Positions 16,610-26,408 are shown, numbered from the stretch's first letter. The stretch is 64,000 bases of DNA from Phycisphaerales bacterium (GCA_905339235.1 CAJPFG010000002.1:1-64000); one strand, 5' to 3'. Numbers and translations are program-made. Notes: a model not told the origin generated them from the sequence alone.

Positions 16610-18888
16610 TCCTCCCTGCGCGTCTCGCGGCGATTCTCGTGAGCGCCTCCGCGGCGCTCGCGCAGACGTGGACTCATCTCGGCCCCGCGCCGATATCGGG
16701 CGCAGGCGATACCGGCCGCGTCTCGGCGATCGCGTGCCACCCCACGCTCGCTGACCGCTATTACGCCGGCGGCGCGGACGGGGGAGTCTGGCGCAGCGAC
16801 GACGCGGGCGTCACGTGGACCTCGCTCACCGGCGATCTCCCGTCGTCTGCCATCGGCGCGATCACGCTCGACCCGACGGACCCCGACACGATCTACGTCG
16901 GCACGGGGGAGGCCAACTTCGCGAACCACAGCCGATATGGCCTGGGCATCTACAAATCCACGGACGCCGGCGCGACATGGATGCATCTCGCGGAGGATGA
17001 CTTCGCCGGCCGCTGCATCTCGCGCATCGTTATCGACCCAGCCAACCCCGCACGCCTTTATGCGGGCGTCACGGGTGCGGGCGGCTTTCCAGCACTGGCG
17101 GCGGCCAAGGGCCACCCCGGCGCACCCGGACCGGTTGGCGTCTTCCGATCCGACGATTCCGGCGCGTCGTGGATGCACCTTCAGGTCGGCATCCCCGAGC
17201 GAGCGGCCACCGATCTCGTGATGGACCCGGTCAACTCTCAGGTTCTCTACGCGGCGATCGGCCACATCTTCGGCGACCCCACCAACGGCATCTACAAGAC
17301 GATCGACGGGGGAGATTCCTGGACGCCGCTCGCGGGCGGCCTGCCGTCGGCCAACGTCGGCCGCATCGCGCTCGCGATTGCGCCCTCGAACGCCAACCGC
17401 CTGTACGCCCTGATCGCCAACGCGTGCGACGCGTTTGGGGGCGGCGGGGGCACGCTGGGGTCGTATCGCTCCGACAACGCCGGCGCCACGTGGACCACCA
17501 TCGCCGCGGGGTCCATCCAGGCCTCGTACGGCTGGTACCTGTGCGTGACCTCGGTGCGCCCAACCGATCCCAACACCGTCATCATGGGCGGGCTCAATCT
17601 CGTTCGCTCCACGAACTCGGGGACCAACTTCACGAACATCACGCCCCCGCATGTGGACCTGCACGTGATCACCTGGGACGCCGCGGGGCGGTTGGTGGCG
17701 GGCGATGACGGCGGCGTGCACGTCTCGACCAACGTCGGCACCAACTGGACCGCCCGCAACGCGGGGCTGGGCACGATCCAGTTCTACGCCGGCCTCTCCA
17801 CGCACCCGACCGACGACCTGCGCGTGCTCGGCGGCCTGCAGGACAACGGTTGCGTGCTCCGCGGCGCCGATTCGCTCACCTGGGCCCGCGTCACCGGCGG
17901 CGACGGCGGCTGGACACAGTGGGACCAGTCCAACCCGCTGCGCATGTTCACCGAGTCGCAGGGCAGCGGAAACCTCTACCGCTCCACCAACGGCGGATCG
18001 AGTTTCGGCGGCTCGGCCTCGGGCATCAACTCCGGCGACCGCCACTGTTTCCTGCCGCCCTACATCATCGACCCGACCAACTCCAGCCGCATGCTTTACG
18101 CCACGCACCGCGTCTACCAGTCGCTGAATGGTGGCACCAACTGGACCGCCATCAGCCCCGACCTCACGGGCGGCGCGCCCGCGGCGATTCGGGCGCTGGC
18201 CATCAGCCCCGCCGATCCGCAAACGGTGTATGTCGCCACCAACGATGGGCGCGTGCTCGTCTCGACCAACGGCGGCTCGCAGTACGCGCTCGTGCTGGAT
18301 GACGCCTGGGGCTGGCCGCGAGTGACGCGCGAGATCTATCCCGACCCCGTCGATCCGGCGGGCGTGTATCTTGCGGGCGCGACGTTTGGCGCCCCGCAGG
18401 TGCGCCGCACGCGCGACCGCGGCCAGACGTGGGAGACCCTCGATGGCGACCTGCCCGATCTGCCGGTCAATGTCATCACCACCGACCACCGCTGCACGCC
18501 CCCGGCCCTGTTCGCCGGCACTGACGCGGGTGTGTATCGCTCGCAGGACGACGGCCGGACGTGGCACATCTTCGGCGCGGGAATGCCCAGGGCGTGCGTC
18601 ATCGATCTGCGCCCGGAGCCTTGGCGAAACCGGCTGATCGCGGGAACGCAGGGGCGCGGCGCGTGGAGCATTCCGATGCTCGCGTCCGACTGCCCGCCGC
18701 GGTGCGACCCGGACGTGAACTGCGATGGGGCGGTGAACGGGTTTGACATCGAGGCGACCGAAGCGGCCGTGAATGGTGACTTTACGAACTTCTGCCAGGC
18801 GAGCGCCGACCTCAACGGCGACGGCGCCGAGAACGGGTTCGACATTGAGATCGAGGAGCAGCGAGTGAACGGCGCACCGTGCCCGTGA
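16606..18888 (+). CDS. Secreted BNR/sortilin-like propeller protein with dockerin-like tag
   Basis: The start at 16606 overlaps the preceding stop (ATGA) and gives 760 residues with a signal peptide ending ALA-Q near residue 19. The body carries many BNR/Asp-box-like motifs such as SDDAGVTWTSL, STDAGATWMHL, TIDGGDSWTPL and SQDDGRTWHIF. These mark sialidase or sortilin (VPS10-like) propellers, also used by xyloglucanases of family GH74; no catalytic acids can be assigned by eye. The tag at 700-760 deviates from the common form, with EATEAAV in the first half and DIEIEEQ in the second. It is co-transcribed with the untagged secreted protein upstream. Confidence 0.87.
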   Translation: MILPARLAAILVSASAALAQTWTHLGPAPISGAGDTGRVSAIACHPTLADRYYAGGADGGVWRSDDAGVTWTSLTGDLPSSAIGAITLDPTDPDTIYVGTGEANFANHSRYGLGIYKSTDAGATWMHLAEDDFAGRCISRIVIDPANPARLYAGVTGAGGFPALAAAKGHPGAPGPVGVFRSDDSGASWMHLQVGIPERAATDLVMDPVNSQVLYAAIGHIFGDPTNGIYKTIDGGDSWTPLAGGLPSANVGRIALAIAPSNANRLYALIANACDAFGGGGGTLGSYRSDNAGATWTTIAAGSIQASYGWYLCVTSVRPTDPNTVIMGGLNLVRSTNSGTNFTNITPPHVDLHVITWDAAGRLVAGDDGGVHVSTNVGTNWTARNAGLGTIQFYAGLSTHPTDDLRVLGGLQDNGCVLRGADSLTWARVTGGDGGWTQWDQSNPLRMFTESQGSGNLYRSTNGGSSFGGSASGINSGDRHCFLPPYIIDPTNSSRMLYATHRVYQSLNGGTNWTAISPDLTGGAPAAIRALAISPADPQTVYVATNDGRVLVSTNGGSQYALVLDDAWGWPRVTREIYPDPVDPAGVYLAGATFGAPQVRRTRDRGQTWETLDGDLPDLPVNVITTDHRCTPPALFAGTDAGVYRSQDDGRTWHIFGAGMPRACVIDLRPEPWRNRLIAGTQGRGAWSIPMLASDCPPRCDPDVNCDGAVNGFDIEATEAAVNGDFTNFCQASADLNGDGAENGFDIEIEEQRVNGAPCP

Positions 18889-18929
18889 TCGCCGGCGTGG
18901 CCGCCGTCACAGGATACGCGATACCCAAC

Positions 18930-19098
18930 CTCTCGCTGGCGGCAACGCTTCTACCAATCCGGCGATCGTCACGCTTCCGGGCTGCCCGCCCTGCGACCCC
19001 GGCGTCAAGTGCGACGTCGCGATCAACGGCTTTGGCGTGGAAGCCACCGAACCGCTCGCCCGGCAGAAGTTGGAGAAGTCTCCGTTGACGGCGAACTG
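18930..19098 (+). pseudogene. Broken tag gene joined to an inverted tag fragment
   Basis: From about 18930 one frame reads as the tail of a secreted protein (NPAIVTLPG) and enters a decayed tag, CDPGVKCDVAINGFGVEATEP, given here in two pieces as CDPGVKCDVA and INGFGVEATEP. Key loop residues are lost. At about 19060 the sequence switches to the middle of a tag in the opposite orientation: the complement reads AVNGDFSNFC. No start codon or complete gene remains. It lies between the BNR gene and the terminator of the large solenoid gene. Confidence 0.75.
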
Positions 19099-19113
19099 GG
19101 GCGTGAGCGGGGC

Positions 19114-19155
19114 AAAAAAAGACGCGCCGGTCTCCCCTCGGAAGTCCGGCGCGCC
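19114..19155 (-). terminator. Terminator for the large solenoid gene
   Basis: On the minus strand a GC-rich stem (CCGGCGCG with CGCGCCGG) is followed by seven T residues, 26 bases past the stop at 19181. Confidence 0.8.
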
Positions 19156-19180
19156 GGGGAAAAGGAAGGTTCGCGTTCGA

Positions 19181-22100
19181 TTACGGGCAGAAGCCTCCGT
19201 TCACAACCTGCTCGACGGACTCGACATCGAAGCCGTTGGTGGTTCCGTCGTGGTTGAAGTCAGAGTCGGGCTGGCAGAAGTTGGAGAAGTCGCCGTTGAC
19301 CGCCTGTTCCATGGCTTCGATATCGAAGCCGTTGACGGCGCCGTCGCAGTTGACGTCCGGATCGCACGGGGTGCAGGGGGTGCACTGGAGGACGTGGACG
19401 GTGGCGCTGTTGGCGCCGTAGAGGACTTCGATGACCAGGCCGTCGAGGGAGTCCAGGACGCTGACGTTGGAGAACGTGCCGGTGCGGCCGGTGGCGTTGG
19501 AGGTGGTGAGGACGGTGAAGGTGTCGCCGGCCAGGGGATGGAAGCCGTTCATGAAGCGGACGAAGAGGGTTCCGTTGAGGGAGGCGGTGTTGGCGGTGAG
19601 GCGGTCGAACTCGGTGTCCGGAGTGAGGCCCGCGATTTCGACTTCCATCCAGCCGCCGGATTGCTGGGTGTAGGACGAGGTCATGGCCATGGTTCCCGCG
19701 GCGTTGAAACCGCCCGGGCGGACGGATGCGCCGGAGTTGACGACGGGGCCGGTGATGGTGCCGGGGCCTTCGAGTTTGCCGCCGGCAAAGGTCTGGCCCG
19801 CGCCGACGTTGAGTGAACCGCCGGCGAGGCGTGTGGTGCCGGTGTTGGACTGGCTGAATGCGCCGGAGATAGCGAGCGTGCCGGACTCGATGGAAATCAG
19901 GCCGGCGTTGCTGAGCGGGGAGTCGATGCTGGTGAACCCGCCGTTGGTCTTGCGGAGCAGGGCGTTGTTGATGATGCCGGTGGGGCCGGCGGCGAGAGTG
20001 ATGGTCTTGTTGTCGGAGCACTCGATGGTGCCGTTGTTGGTGAGGCTGCCGTTGTCGAAGGCGAGGTTCCAGGATGCGCCGATCCACATGGAGCCCGTGT
20101 TGAGGATGGAGCCGCGGACGGTGCGGTGGCTGCTGGGCACGCTCATGCTTCCGGCGTTGGTGAGGGTGGCACCGGGGGCGACGTTGATGTCGCCGTTGGC
20201 CCAGTTGACGCCGTTGCCGGTGATGTTGAGGGTGGTGTCGGCGGAGACGGCGGTGCCGCTCTCGAGTTGGAAGGTGCCGGCGTTGGCGCCGGCGAAGCGG
20301 CCGCTCAGCGTGGTTCCCAGGAACCGATTGGTGCCGCTCGCGACCACGGACCAGGCCGAGGAAGGCGAGGAGTTCACCGTCGAGCCCGAGAACACGAGTG
20401 AACCGCCGAGGTTGTCGACCGTGGCGTTGTTGGTGAGCGGGGCCATGATCGTGACGGTGCCGCCGTTGGTCTTGCGGATGGTGGCGTTGTTGGTGATGCC
20501 GCCGCTGGTGCCCACGACGGTCTTGTCGCCGAGGAAGTCGAGCATCGCGTTGTTGACGATGTTGCCGTTGGTGAGGGTGATGTTCCAGCCGTCGCGGATG
20601 GTCATGGTGCCCGCGTTGACGAGGTTGCCGGAGATGACTTTGTGGCCGTTGCCGATGCCCATGACGTTCAGGTTGGTAAGCGTCATGCCCGGGGCGATGC
20701 CGAGATCGCCGTTGGCCCACCACAGGCCGTTGCCGGCGATGTTCATGATGGTGTTGGCGGGGATGGTCCATCCGGCTTCGATCTGGACCACCCCGCTGTT
20801 GATTCCTGTGAAGGTACCGCTGTGAGAACAGTTATTGAAGCGTACGACGCCGGCCGCGGCGACGGGCCACGAGGCGGCGCCGATGGAGGTGATGGGCGCA
20901 TCCAGGAAGAGCATGGTGCCGCTCTGGGTGTCCACGAGGCTGTTGTTGGCGAAGGGGACGAGGATGTTGGCGGTGCCGCCCGAGGTCTTGCGGACCGTCG
21001 CGTTGTTCACGAAGGAAGAGGACGTTTCGCTGACGGGCGTGATCGTCTTGTCGCCCAGAAAATCCGTGACGCCGTTGTTGGTGATGGTGGCGTTGCCGAG
21101 CGCGACGTTCCAGCCGTCGCGGAAGGTGAGCGTGCCGGTGTTGACCAGGCTGCCGGAGATGACTTTGTGGGCGTTTCCGATGCCCATGACGGCCGCGTTG
21201 GTCAGGGTTTCGCCGGAAGCGATCGAGAGATCGCCGTTGGCCCACCACAGGCCGTTGCCGGTGATGTTGAGGGTGGTGTCGGAGGGGATGCTCCAGCCGG
21301 ACTCGATCTGGAATGTGCCGCTGTTGGCGCCGGCGAACAGCCCGCTGAGGCTGCACCCGACGAACCGGACGGCGCCGCCGGCGGCGACGGGCCAGGTCGA
21401 AACTCCCGAGGAATCGACGGACGTGCTCTGGAACAGGAAGGTCCCGCTCTGGGTGTCCACCACGGCGGTGTTGGAGACGGGCACCTGGATGGTCGCGGTG
21501 CCGGCGGCGGTCTTGCGCATCGTCGCGTTGTTGTCCAGCGACGAAGCGGTGCCGGTCGCGGGGATGAGCGACTTATCCCCCAGGAAATCCAGGAGGCTCT
21601 GGTTCGTGATGAAGCCGTCGGCAAGGGTGACGGACCAACCGTCTCGCATCGTGAGCGTACCGGTGTTCACCACGCTTCCCGTGATGGTCTTGTGGCCGGT
21701 GCCCACGCCCATGATGCCGGAGTTCGTCAGAGTTTCCCCCACACCGACGGCGAGGTCGCCGTTGGCCCACCACAGCCCGTTATTGGTGACATGGAAGGTG
21801 GAGTCAGAGGGAACGTTCATGCCCGACTCGATCTGAATCAGCCCGTCGTTCGCGCTCTCCAGGCGGCCCGTGAAGGAGCAGCCGCTGAAACGCACGGCGC
21901 CCGTCGGGGCGACCGGCCAGTCGGAGGTGGGGGTGGACGTGACGGCGTTCGCGGTGAAGAGGATCGTCCCGGCCAGGCAGTCCACCGTGCCGTCGTTGTG
22001 GAACGGGATGAAAATGGAAGCGGTCCCGCCGCCGTCCTTGGTGACCTGGCTGTAGTTCTCCATCTGGTGAGTCACGCTGCCAACCCCGGCGGAGACCGAC

Positions 22101-22606
22101 TTGTCGCCGGTGAAAGTGATCTGTCCCAGATTCTGAAGCACCGAATTCGAGAGGGCGAGGGTCCACCCGCTGTGCAGGACGATTACGCCGTGGTTCATCA
22201 CGTCGGCCGCGAGCGTCTTGTTGCCGGAACTGATGCTGACCGTGCCGTTGTTCATGAACGTGGAGGCGATGGTGAGATCGCCGCCGGCCCAGGTCAGCAC
22301 GCCCCCGCTGCTGTTGGAGAGGCTATTGATGCCGGCGCTGCCGTTGAGCGTGACCGCCGCGGCCCCGATGAAGACGTCATCGGGGGTGCCGGGCGTGGGC
22401 AGGCCTCCGACGCAGTTGCCATACCCCCAGTTGTTGAAGGTCTGGAAGCCTCCGCCCCCGCACGGCACCCCGTTCCCGCATTCTCCGTACCAGTTCGAGT
22501 TGCAGGTAGCGGTGAACGAGAACACGGTTGCCGCGGCCCCGAGCGGGAGCCCGGCCAGGGCGGCGATGACGGAAGCCGAGGCAAGACGATTCTGGGTACG
22601 GACCAT
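19181..22606 (-). CDS. Large secreted beta-solenoid protein with variant dockerin-like tag
   Basis: GAAGGAG before the ATG at 22606 fixes the start, giving 1141 residues with a signal peptide cut near residue 27. A Cys-rich opening (CNSNWYGEC and PCGGGGFQTFNNWG) is followed by repeats of about 175 residues with LTNxxVMGIGNxHKxISG, GTLTxRDGWN and FLGDKT. The repeats fit a long right-handed beta-helix of the adhesin or autotransporter-repeat kind. Residues of about 940-1075 form a module (RPGGFNAAGTM, AEFDRLTANTASL) shared with three other genes here. The tag at 1081-1141 is the DFNHDG variant ending VVNGGFCP. A surface fibre or adhesin is a reasonable inference. Its closest relative is the gene at 31077 on the other strand. 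Confidence 0.87.
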   Translation of the reverse strand: MVRTQNRLASASVIAALAGLPLGAAATVFSFTATCNSNWYGECGNGVPCGGGGFQTFNNWGYGNCVGGLPTPGTPDDVFIGAAAVTLNGSAGINSLSNSSGGVLTWAGGDLTIASTFMNNGTVSISSGNKTLAADVMNHGVIVLHSGWTLALSNSVLQNLGQITFTGDKSVSAGVGSVTHQMENYSQVTKDGGGTASIFIPFHNDGTVDCLAGTILFTANAVTSTPTSDWPVAPTGAVRFSGCSFTGRLESANDGLIQIESGMNVPSDSTFHVTNNGLWWANGDLAVGVGETLTNSGIMGVGTGHKTITGSVVNTGTLTMRDGWSVTLADGFITNQSLLDFLGDKSLIPATGTASSLDNNATMRKTAAGTATIQVPVSNTAVVDTQSGTFLFQSTSVDSSGVSTWPVAAGGAVRFVGCSLSGLFAGANSGTFQIESGWSIPSDTTLNITGNGLWWANGDLSIASGETLTNAAVMGIGNAHKVISGSLVNTGTLTFRDGWNVALGNATITNNGVTDFLGDKTITPVSETSSSFVNNATVRKTSGGTANILVPFANNSLVDTQSGTMLFLDAPITSIGAASWPVAAAGVVRFNNCSHSGTFTGINSGVVQIEAGWTIPANTIMNIAGNGLWWANGDLGIAPGMTLTNLNVMGIGNGHKVISGNLVNAGTMTIRDGWNITLTNGNIVNNAMLDFLGDKTVVGTSGGITNNATIRKTNGGTVTIMAPLTNNATVDNLGGSLVFSGSTVNSSPSSAWSVVASGTNRFLGTTLSGRFAGANAGTFQLESGTAVSADTTLNITGNGVNWANGDINVAPGATLTNAGSMSVPSSHRTVRGSILNTGSMWIGASWNLAFDNGSLTNNGTIECSDNKTITLAAGPTGIINNALLRKTNGGFTSIDSPLSNAGLISIESGTLAISGAFSQSNTGTTRLAGGSLNVGAGQTFAGGKLEGPGTITGPVVNSGASVRPGGFNAAGTMAMTSSYTQQSGGWMEVEIAGLTPDTEFDRLTANTASLNGTLFVRFMNGFHPLAGDTFTVLTTSNATGRTGTFSNVSVLDSLDGLVIEVLYGANSATVHVLQCTPCTPCDPDVNCDGAVNGFDIEAMEQAVNGDFSNFCQPDSDFNHDGTTNGFDVESVEQVVNGGFCP
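19960..22080 (-). repeat. Tandem repeats of about 525 bp inside the solenoid gene
   Basis: The phrase encoding LWWANGDL or its variant recurs at 20190, 20706, 21231 and 21756. The spacings are 516, 525 and 525 bases, all whole codons. The units are clearly related but have diverged, so this is an older duplication than the 450-bp array at 9172. Confidence 0.8.
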
Positions 22607-22696
22607 TGGCAATCTCCTTCTTCCCGCGCCCGGTCTCCTGCCGAACGCACGAAGGGACGTAGGGAACGCATCTACTGCCTCTGACACGATTTGCAG

Positions 22697-22722
22697 AAAA
22701 AAGCCCCGCCGCATGGCGGGGC
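22697..22722 (-). terminator. Terminator for the DUF11 gene ending at 22758
   Basis: Read on the minus strand, GCCCCGCC and GGCGGGGC pair around a four-base loop and are followed by six T residues. It lies 36 bases past the stop. Confidence 0.85.
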
Positions 22723-22757
22723 ATGTTCGGGGAGGACCGGAAGGGCCGAAAAGGGCT

Positions 22758-25700
22758 CTAGCAGGGAGCGCCGTTCACCCGTTGTTCCTCGGTTTCGATG
22801 TCGAAGCCATTCTCAGCGCCGTCGTTGTTGAGGTCGGCGGTGGTCTGGCAGAAGTTGGAATAGTCACCGTTGATGGCCTGTTCCGTGGATTCGATGTCGA
22901 AGCCGTTGACCGAGCCGTCGCAGTTGACGTCGGGGTCGCAGGGGGGCAGCGAGGTGCAGGCGCCGTGGAGGTAGGCGAGGTCCGCGGCCGCGCGGAAGTG
23001 CCACTCTTCTGCGGGCTCGATGGGGGTGGCGGCGCCGCTTGCGGTGTCCAGGGCGTAGATGCAGTGGAAGGGGTAGAAGTTGTTGGCGACGAAGGTCTGA
23101 GCGAACTCGCCGGCGGCGATGCAGGAATCTTCGAGGATGGCGTAGAGCGGGAGTTGTGGCGAGAACTCGGCGGGCCACTCGCGGAAGCCCTGTCCGTCGG
23201 AGTTGGCCGCGAGTTGAGGCTGCGCAACCGTGATGGTGTTGGTCGCCGGGTCGTACCGAGAGAGGGCGTAGAGCGTTGTGGTGACGGGGAAGTTCTCGGG
23301 GTTGAGTCCGCCCTCAAAGATGCTGGCGTGGAGGAGGATCATCTCGCCGTCGCAGGACCACGCGGCCGCGTGGACTTTCTGGGATGTGAGCGTTCCCGCG
23401 CCGGCGCCGAACGAATACGCGGGGTGCGGCACCGGCACGGTGGGGACCTGGCCATCGGGAATCGGCACGGGCATCGAACGCGCGATGCGGGCCAGGACCT
23501 GGCGGTTGGCGATGTAGATCGTGCCCGCCGGGTCGATGAGCACATCCGCGTGCGAATCGGTGGGGTCCAGAGCCGGATCGCGCGTGATGAGCGTGCATGT
23601 GGAACTGGAACGGTCGTACCGGACCAGGGCGGGTGGGGAGACCAGTGGTTCGGTCGTGGATTTCACGATGAGGACCAGCGTGCCGTCGGTCGGGTCTACG
23701 GCGATGTCGCAGACTTCGGACTCGTTCAGGCCGAGGCCCTCAAGGAACGCGGCCAGGGCGGGCGCGGTTGCCGCGTTGAGCGTGTCCGGGTTGAACATGA
23801 AGATTGGCGCCCCGGCGAGCCAGATGTCGCCGTTGGGCTCTTTGTGGAGGCCGCGCCAGATTTCGGCGCGATTGAAGTATTCGCTGGGCTCGGTATCGAT
23901 TCCGGGGCGGATAATCCAAACGCCGGCCTGGTACCACTTCTCGACACCCATGATGACCGGCCCGGAGGGCAGTTCGGGGAGATTGACGAGTTCGAGTTCG
24001 GCGAGGATCACGCCGCACGACGGATCCTGGATCTGTCGTTGCACCGTGAAGTACGCGGAGTTGTTTTCCGGGGAGTCGGGCTGGACGCGGATCGTCACGG
24101 GCGCGAGCCCCGCGGCGGGCACATCGCCGTTGAAGCGCACGGTCGCGGAAGTTGCGTCATAAGAGAAGCCCGGCGGCACCGCGCCGACGAAGGGCGGGTC
24201 CGCGATACTCCACGAGGATGGCAAAGGCACCGAGATATCCGCGGCGGAGACCGTGGCGCCGCTGAGATTGCTTACGGAGAGGGTGAGGTCGATCACCGGC
24301 GTGCCGCGCACGAACTGCATGGTGCTCGGATACGTCGGTGTGCCGGGGACGACCGGGCCGACGGCTCCGGGTTGCGGCGCGGCCCCGAACGAGGCCGAGA
24401 GCGGCGGCTGAATCGTGAAGACCTGGCTTGTGGGGAACGAGCCCAGGAGCGCGCCGCAGAATGTCGAGACGTTCCAGTCGCCGCCGTGATTGAGTTGCGT
24501 GGTGGAATCCCAGGCGGAGATGCACTCGGAAATAGTGGAGTCAAAGGCGATCGTTGTGGTCTGGCCTGGCGCAAGATCGCCGGTCCATTGGATGTAGTTG
24601 CCGCTGCCGAAGGGGAATGAGAGCGTGCCCGTGCCGTGGTTGACGAACGCGGTGAAGTTCGCGGCCTCGCCGGCGGAGCCTGCCGCCACGATGTTTTCAA
24701 GCAGCATGCCGGAGGTGTTCGTGATGGTCATCTCGTGATGGAGGACGCTTCCGGGGAGCAGCGGCTGGCCCGCGGTCGTGGTGGTGGCGACCGATCCTGA
24801 GACGCTGCCCGCCGCCGGCGCCATGGTGACCCCCGTCGTGACCGGCGGACTCCCGCTCACGAAGATCCCGTCGGCGGAGATGCGGTAGTTGTAGTTGGTG
24901 AAGTACGACATGGTGCAGCCGGCCTGGGCGCGCAGGGTAAGTGTTTGAGGGCCGGATTGGGCCGCGAGCGTGCCGATCGTCCACGTGACCTGGTGCTGGC
25001 CCTCGTCGTACACCCCGCCGTTGCCGGCGCTGACAAAGGTGAACTCCGTGGGGAGTTGATCGGTGACCACGACGTTCTGTGCGGGTGCGCCGCCGCTGTT
25101 GCGGCAGGTCAGCACGTAGTCCACGAATGCCTGCTGATCGACCATCGCGGGGCCGGTCATGGTGACCGAGAGGTTGGGCACGGGTGGCGGGGGGCAGGGG
25201 GTGGGCTCGCAGGTGGCGCCCTGGGTCCAGGTGCCGCCGCACTGGGCCTGGATCGTGACGACGCACCCGCCGTTGATGCAGCACGCGCCGGTGGGAGCCC
25301 CGCTGCAGCAGTTGGTCACGGTGGACTCGTATACGACCGTGCTGTTGACGCGCATCTGAAGCACGACGCCGGAGGGGCCGGCGGAAGAGATCGAGGCGAC
25401 AGGGAGCGGAAAGCCGGCGTAGTTGTCGATCGGCGGACCGATCTGGTTGGGAACGACGTCACCGAAGAACGGGCCGGGGCAGAGGTTGATGATGTCAAAG
25501 TCGCTGTCGGCCGGGTTGCTGGTGAGATCGTGCTGAACGAACGCCTGGTATCCGCTGGGGCTCACACGCATCGTATTGGGGTTGATGCCAGGCTGCAGTT
25601 CCTGGTCCGTGCTTCCGATCCCTCCGGGCCCGGGCGTGTTCATGTTGTACCACCTCAGCAGCGGCGCGGCCTGGCTGCTGGGATTGCACGGGGCTCCGGC

Positions 25701-26228
25701 GCCCGTCCTGAAGAGCACGATCCGCTGCCCTGTCACCGGCGGGGGAAACGGAATGGGAGGCTGGGCGCCCGTGTCGTAGAAGAGCGGTCCTTCGAAGACC
25801 GTGCAGGGGAGGCAATCCTCGTGAACCAGATCCATCGTGCCCGTGGCGGGCAGCAGGTGGTAAACTCGGACGGTCAGGTTTGAAGCGGCGCACGGTCCGG
25901 GTGTGCCTCCGACGAGCACGAAGAACTCCCTGGTCGGCGAGAGCGCGGTAATGAAGTGGGAGGTCTGGGCCTCGAAGGGGACCGAGTAGAGCGTGTCCGC
26001 GGGATCGCCCGCGCCGGTGGTGCCGTCCCCATCGGTGTCCACGATCATCGAGGACGCGTCGGGAAAGAAGAAACCGACCGTGTTGTTCCAGGCGCGCCAC
26101 GGCTGCGTGAACGCGGCGAATGGCCCGGTCTGTTCGCATTGAGCGAACGCCGCGCCCGGAAGGAGGGCAATCGCGCACGCGGCCGCCGCCACGCGACCGA
26201 ACGTTTGTCCCATGGCCTGAGTGTTCAT
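22758..26228 (-). CDS. Large secreted DUF11-repeat protein with dockerin-like tag
   Basis: The chosen start at 26228 has GAGG about nine bases upstream and gives 1156 residues with a signal peptide (cut AFA-QCEQ near residue 30). After an unrecognised N-terminal third comes a Cys-rich stretch (GACCINGGC and CGGTWTQGATC) of a kind seen in other planctomycete secreted proteins. One clear DUF11 (Ig-like) domain follows, marked by ADQ-free PNLSVTMTGPAMVDQ, NVVVTDQLP and VTWTIGTL. The C-terminal third has repeated beta-rich segments that read like a propeller. The tag is at 1097-1156. DUF11 domains usually act as surface spacers. An in-frame ATG five codons later is a possible alternative start. 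Confidence 0.83.
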   Translation of the reverse strand: MNTQAMGQTFGRVAAAACAIALLPGAAFAQCEQTGPFAAFTQPWRAWNNTVGFFFPDASSMIVDTDGDGTTGAGDPADTLYSVPFEAQTSHFITALSPTREFFVLVGGTPGPCAASNLTVRVYHLLPATGTMDLVHEDCLPCTVFEGPLFYDTGAQPPIPFPPPVTGQRIVLFRTGAGAPCNPSSQAAPLLRWYNMNTPGPGGIGSTDQELQPGINPNTMRVSPSGYQAFVQHDLTSNPADSDFDIINLCPGPFFGDVVPNQIGPPIDNYAGFPLPVASISSAGPSGVVLQMRVNSTVVYESTVTNCCSGAPTGACCINGGCVVTIQAQCGGTWTQGATCEPTPCPPPPVPNLSVTMTGPAMVDQQAFVDYVLTCRNSGGAPAQNVVVTDQLPTEFTFVSAGNGGVYDEGQHQVTWTIGTLAAQSGPQTLTLRAQAGCTMSYFTNYNYRISADGIFVSGSPPVTTGVTMAPAAGSVSGSVATTTTAGQPLLPGSVLHHEMTITNTSGMLLENIVAAGSAGEAANFTAFVNHGTGTLSFPFGSGNYIQWTGDLAPGQTTTIAFDSTISECISAWDSTTQLNHGGDWNVSTFCGALLGSFPTSQVFTIQPPLSASFGAAPQPGAVGPVVPGTPTYPSTMQFVRGTPVIDLTLSVSNLSGATVSAADISVPLPSSWSIADPPFVGAVPPGFSYDATSATVRFNGDVPAAGLAPVTIRVQPDSPENNSAYFTVQRQIQDPSCGVILAELELVNLPELPSGPVIMGVEKWYQAGVWIIRPGIDTEPSEYFNRAEIWRGLHKEPNGDIWLAGAPIFMFNPDTLNAATAPALAAFLEGLGLNESEVCDIAVDPTDGTLVLIVKSTTEPLVSPPALVRYDRSSSTCTLITRDPALDPTDSHADVLIDPAGTIYIANRQVLARIARSMPVPIPDGQVPTVPVPHPAYSFGAGAGTLTSQKVHAAAWSCDGEMILLHASIFEGGLNPENFPVTTTLYALSRYDPATNTITVAQPQLAANSDGQGFREWPAEFSPQLPLYAILEDSCIAAGEFAQTFVANNFYPFHCIYALDTASGAATPIEPAEEWHFRAAADLAYLHGACTSLPPCDPDVNCDGSVNGFDIESTEQAINGDYSNFCQTTADLNNDGAENGFDIETEEQRVNGAPC

Positions 26229-26408
26229 GACTTCAACCTCACGTGGATTTGCACAAAGTTCCGGGCGGGGAGCGGAAATCGCCCCGGCGACGAGCCGGCT
26301 CCCGCGGACAAGTGGCGTCGGAAGAAAGGGCGCAGCGGGAGGCCGGGCGGCGCAGCACCCCCCGAGTTTTTTTGGGCGATTTTGTCCCAGGAATACACTC
26401 TGGCGGGT

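Noticed and set aside
16444..18567. Minus-strand frame of 707 codons opposite the BNR-propeller gene
   Set aside because: The plus-strand gene has signal peptide, Asp-box repeats and tag; the opposite frame has no recognisable domain.
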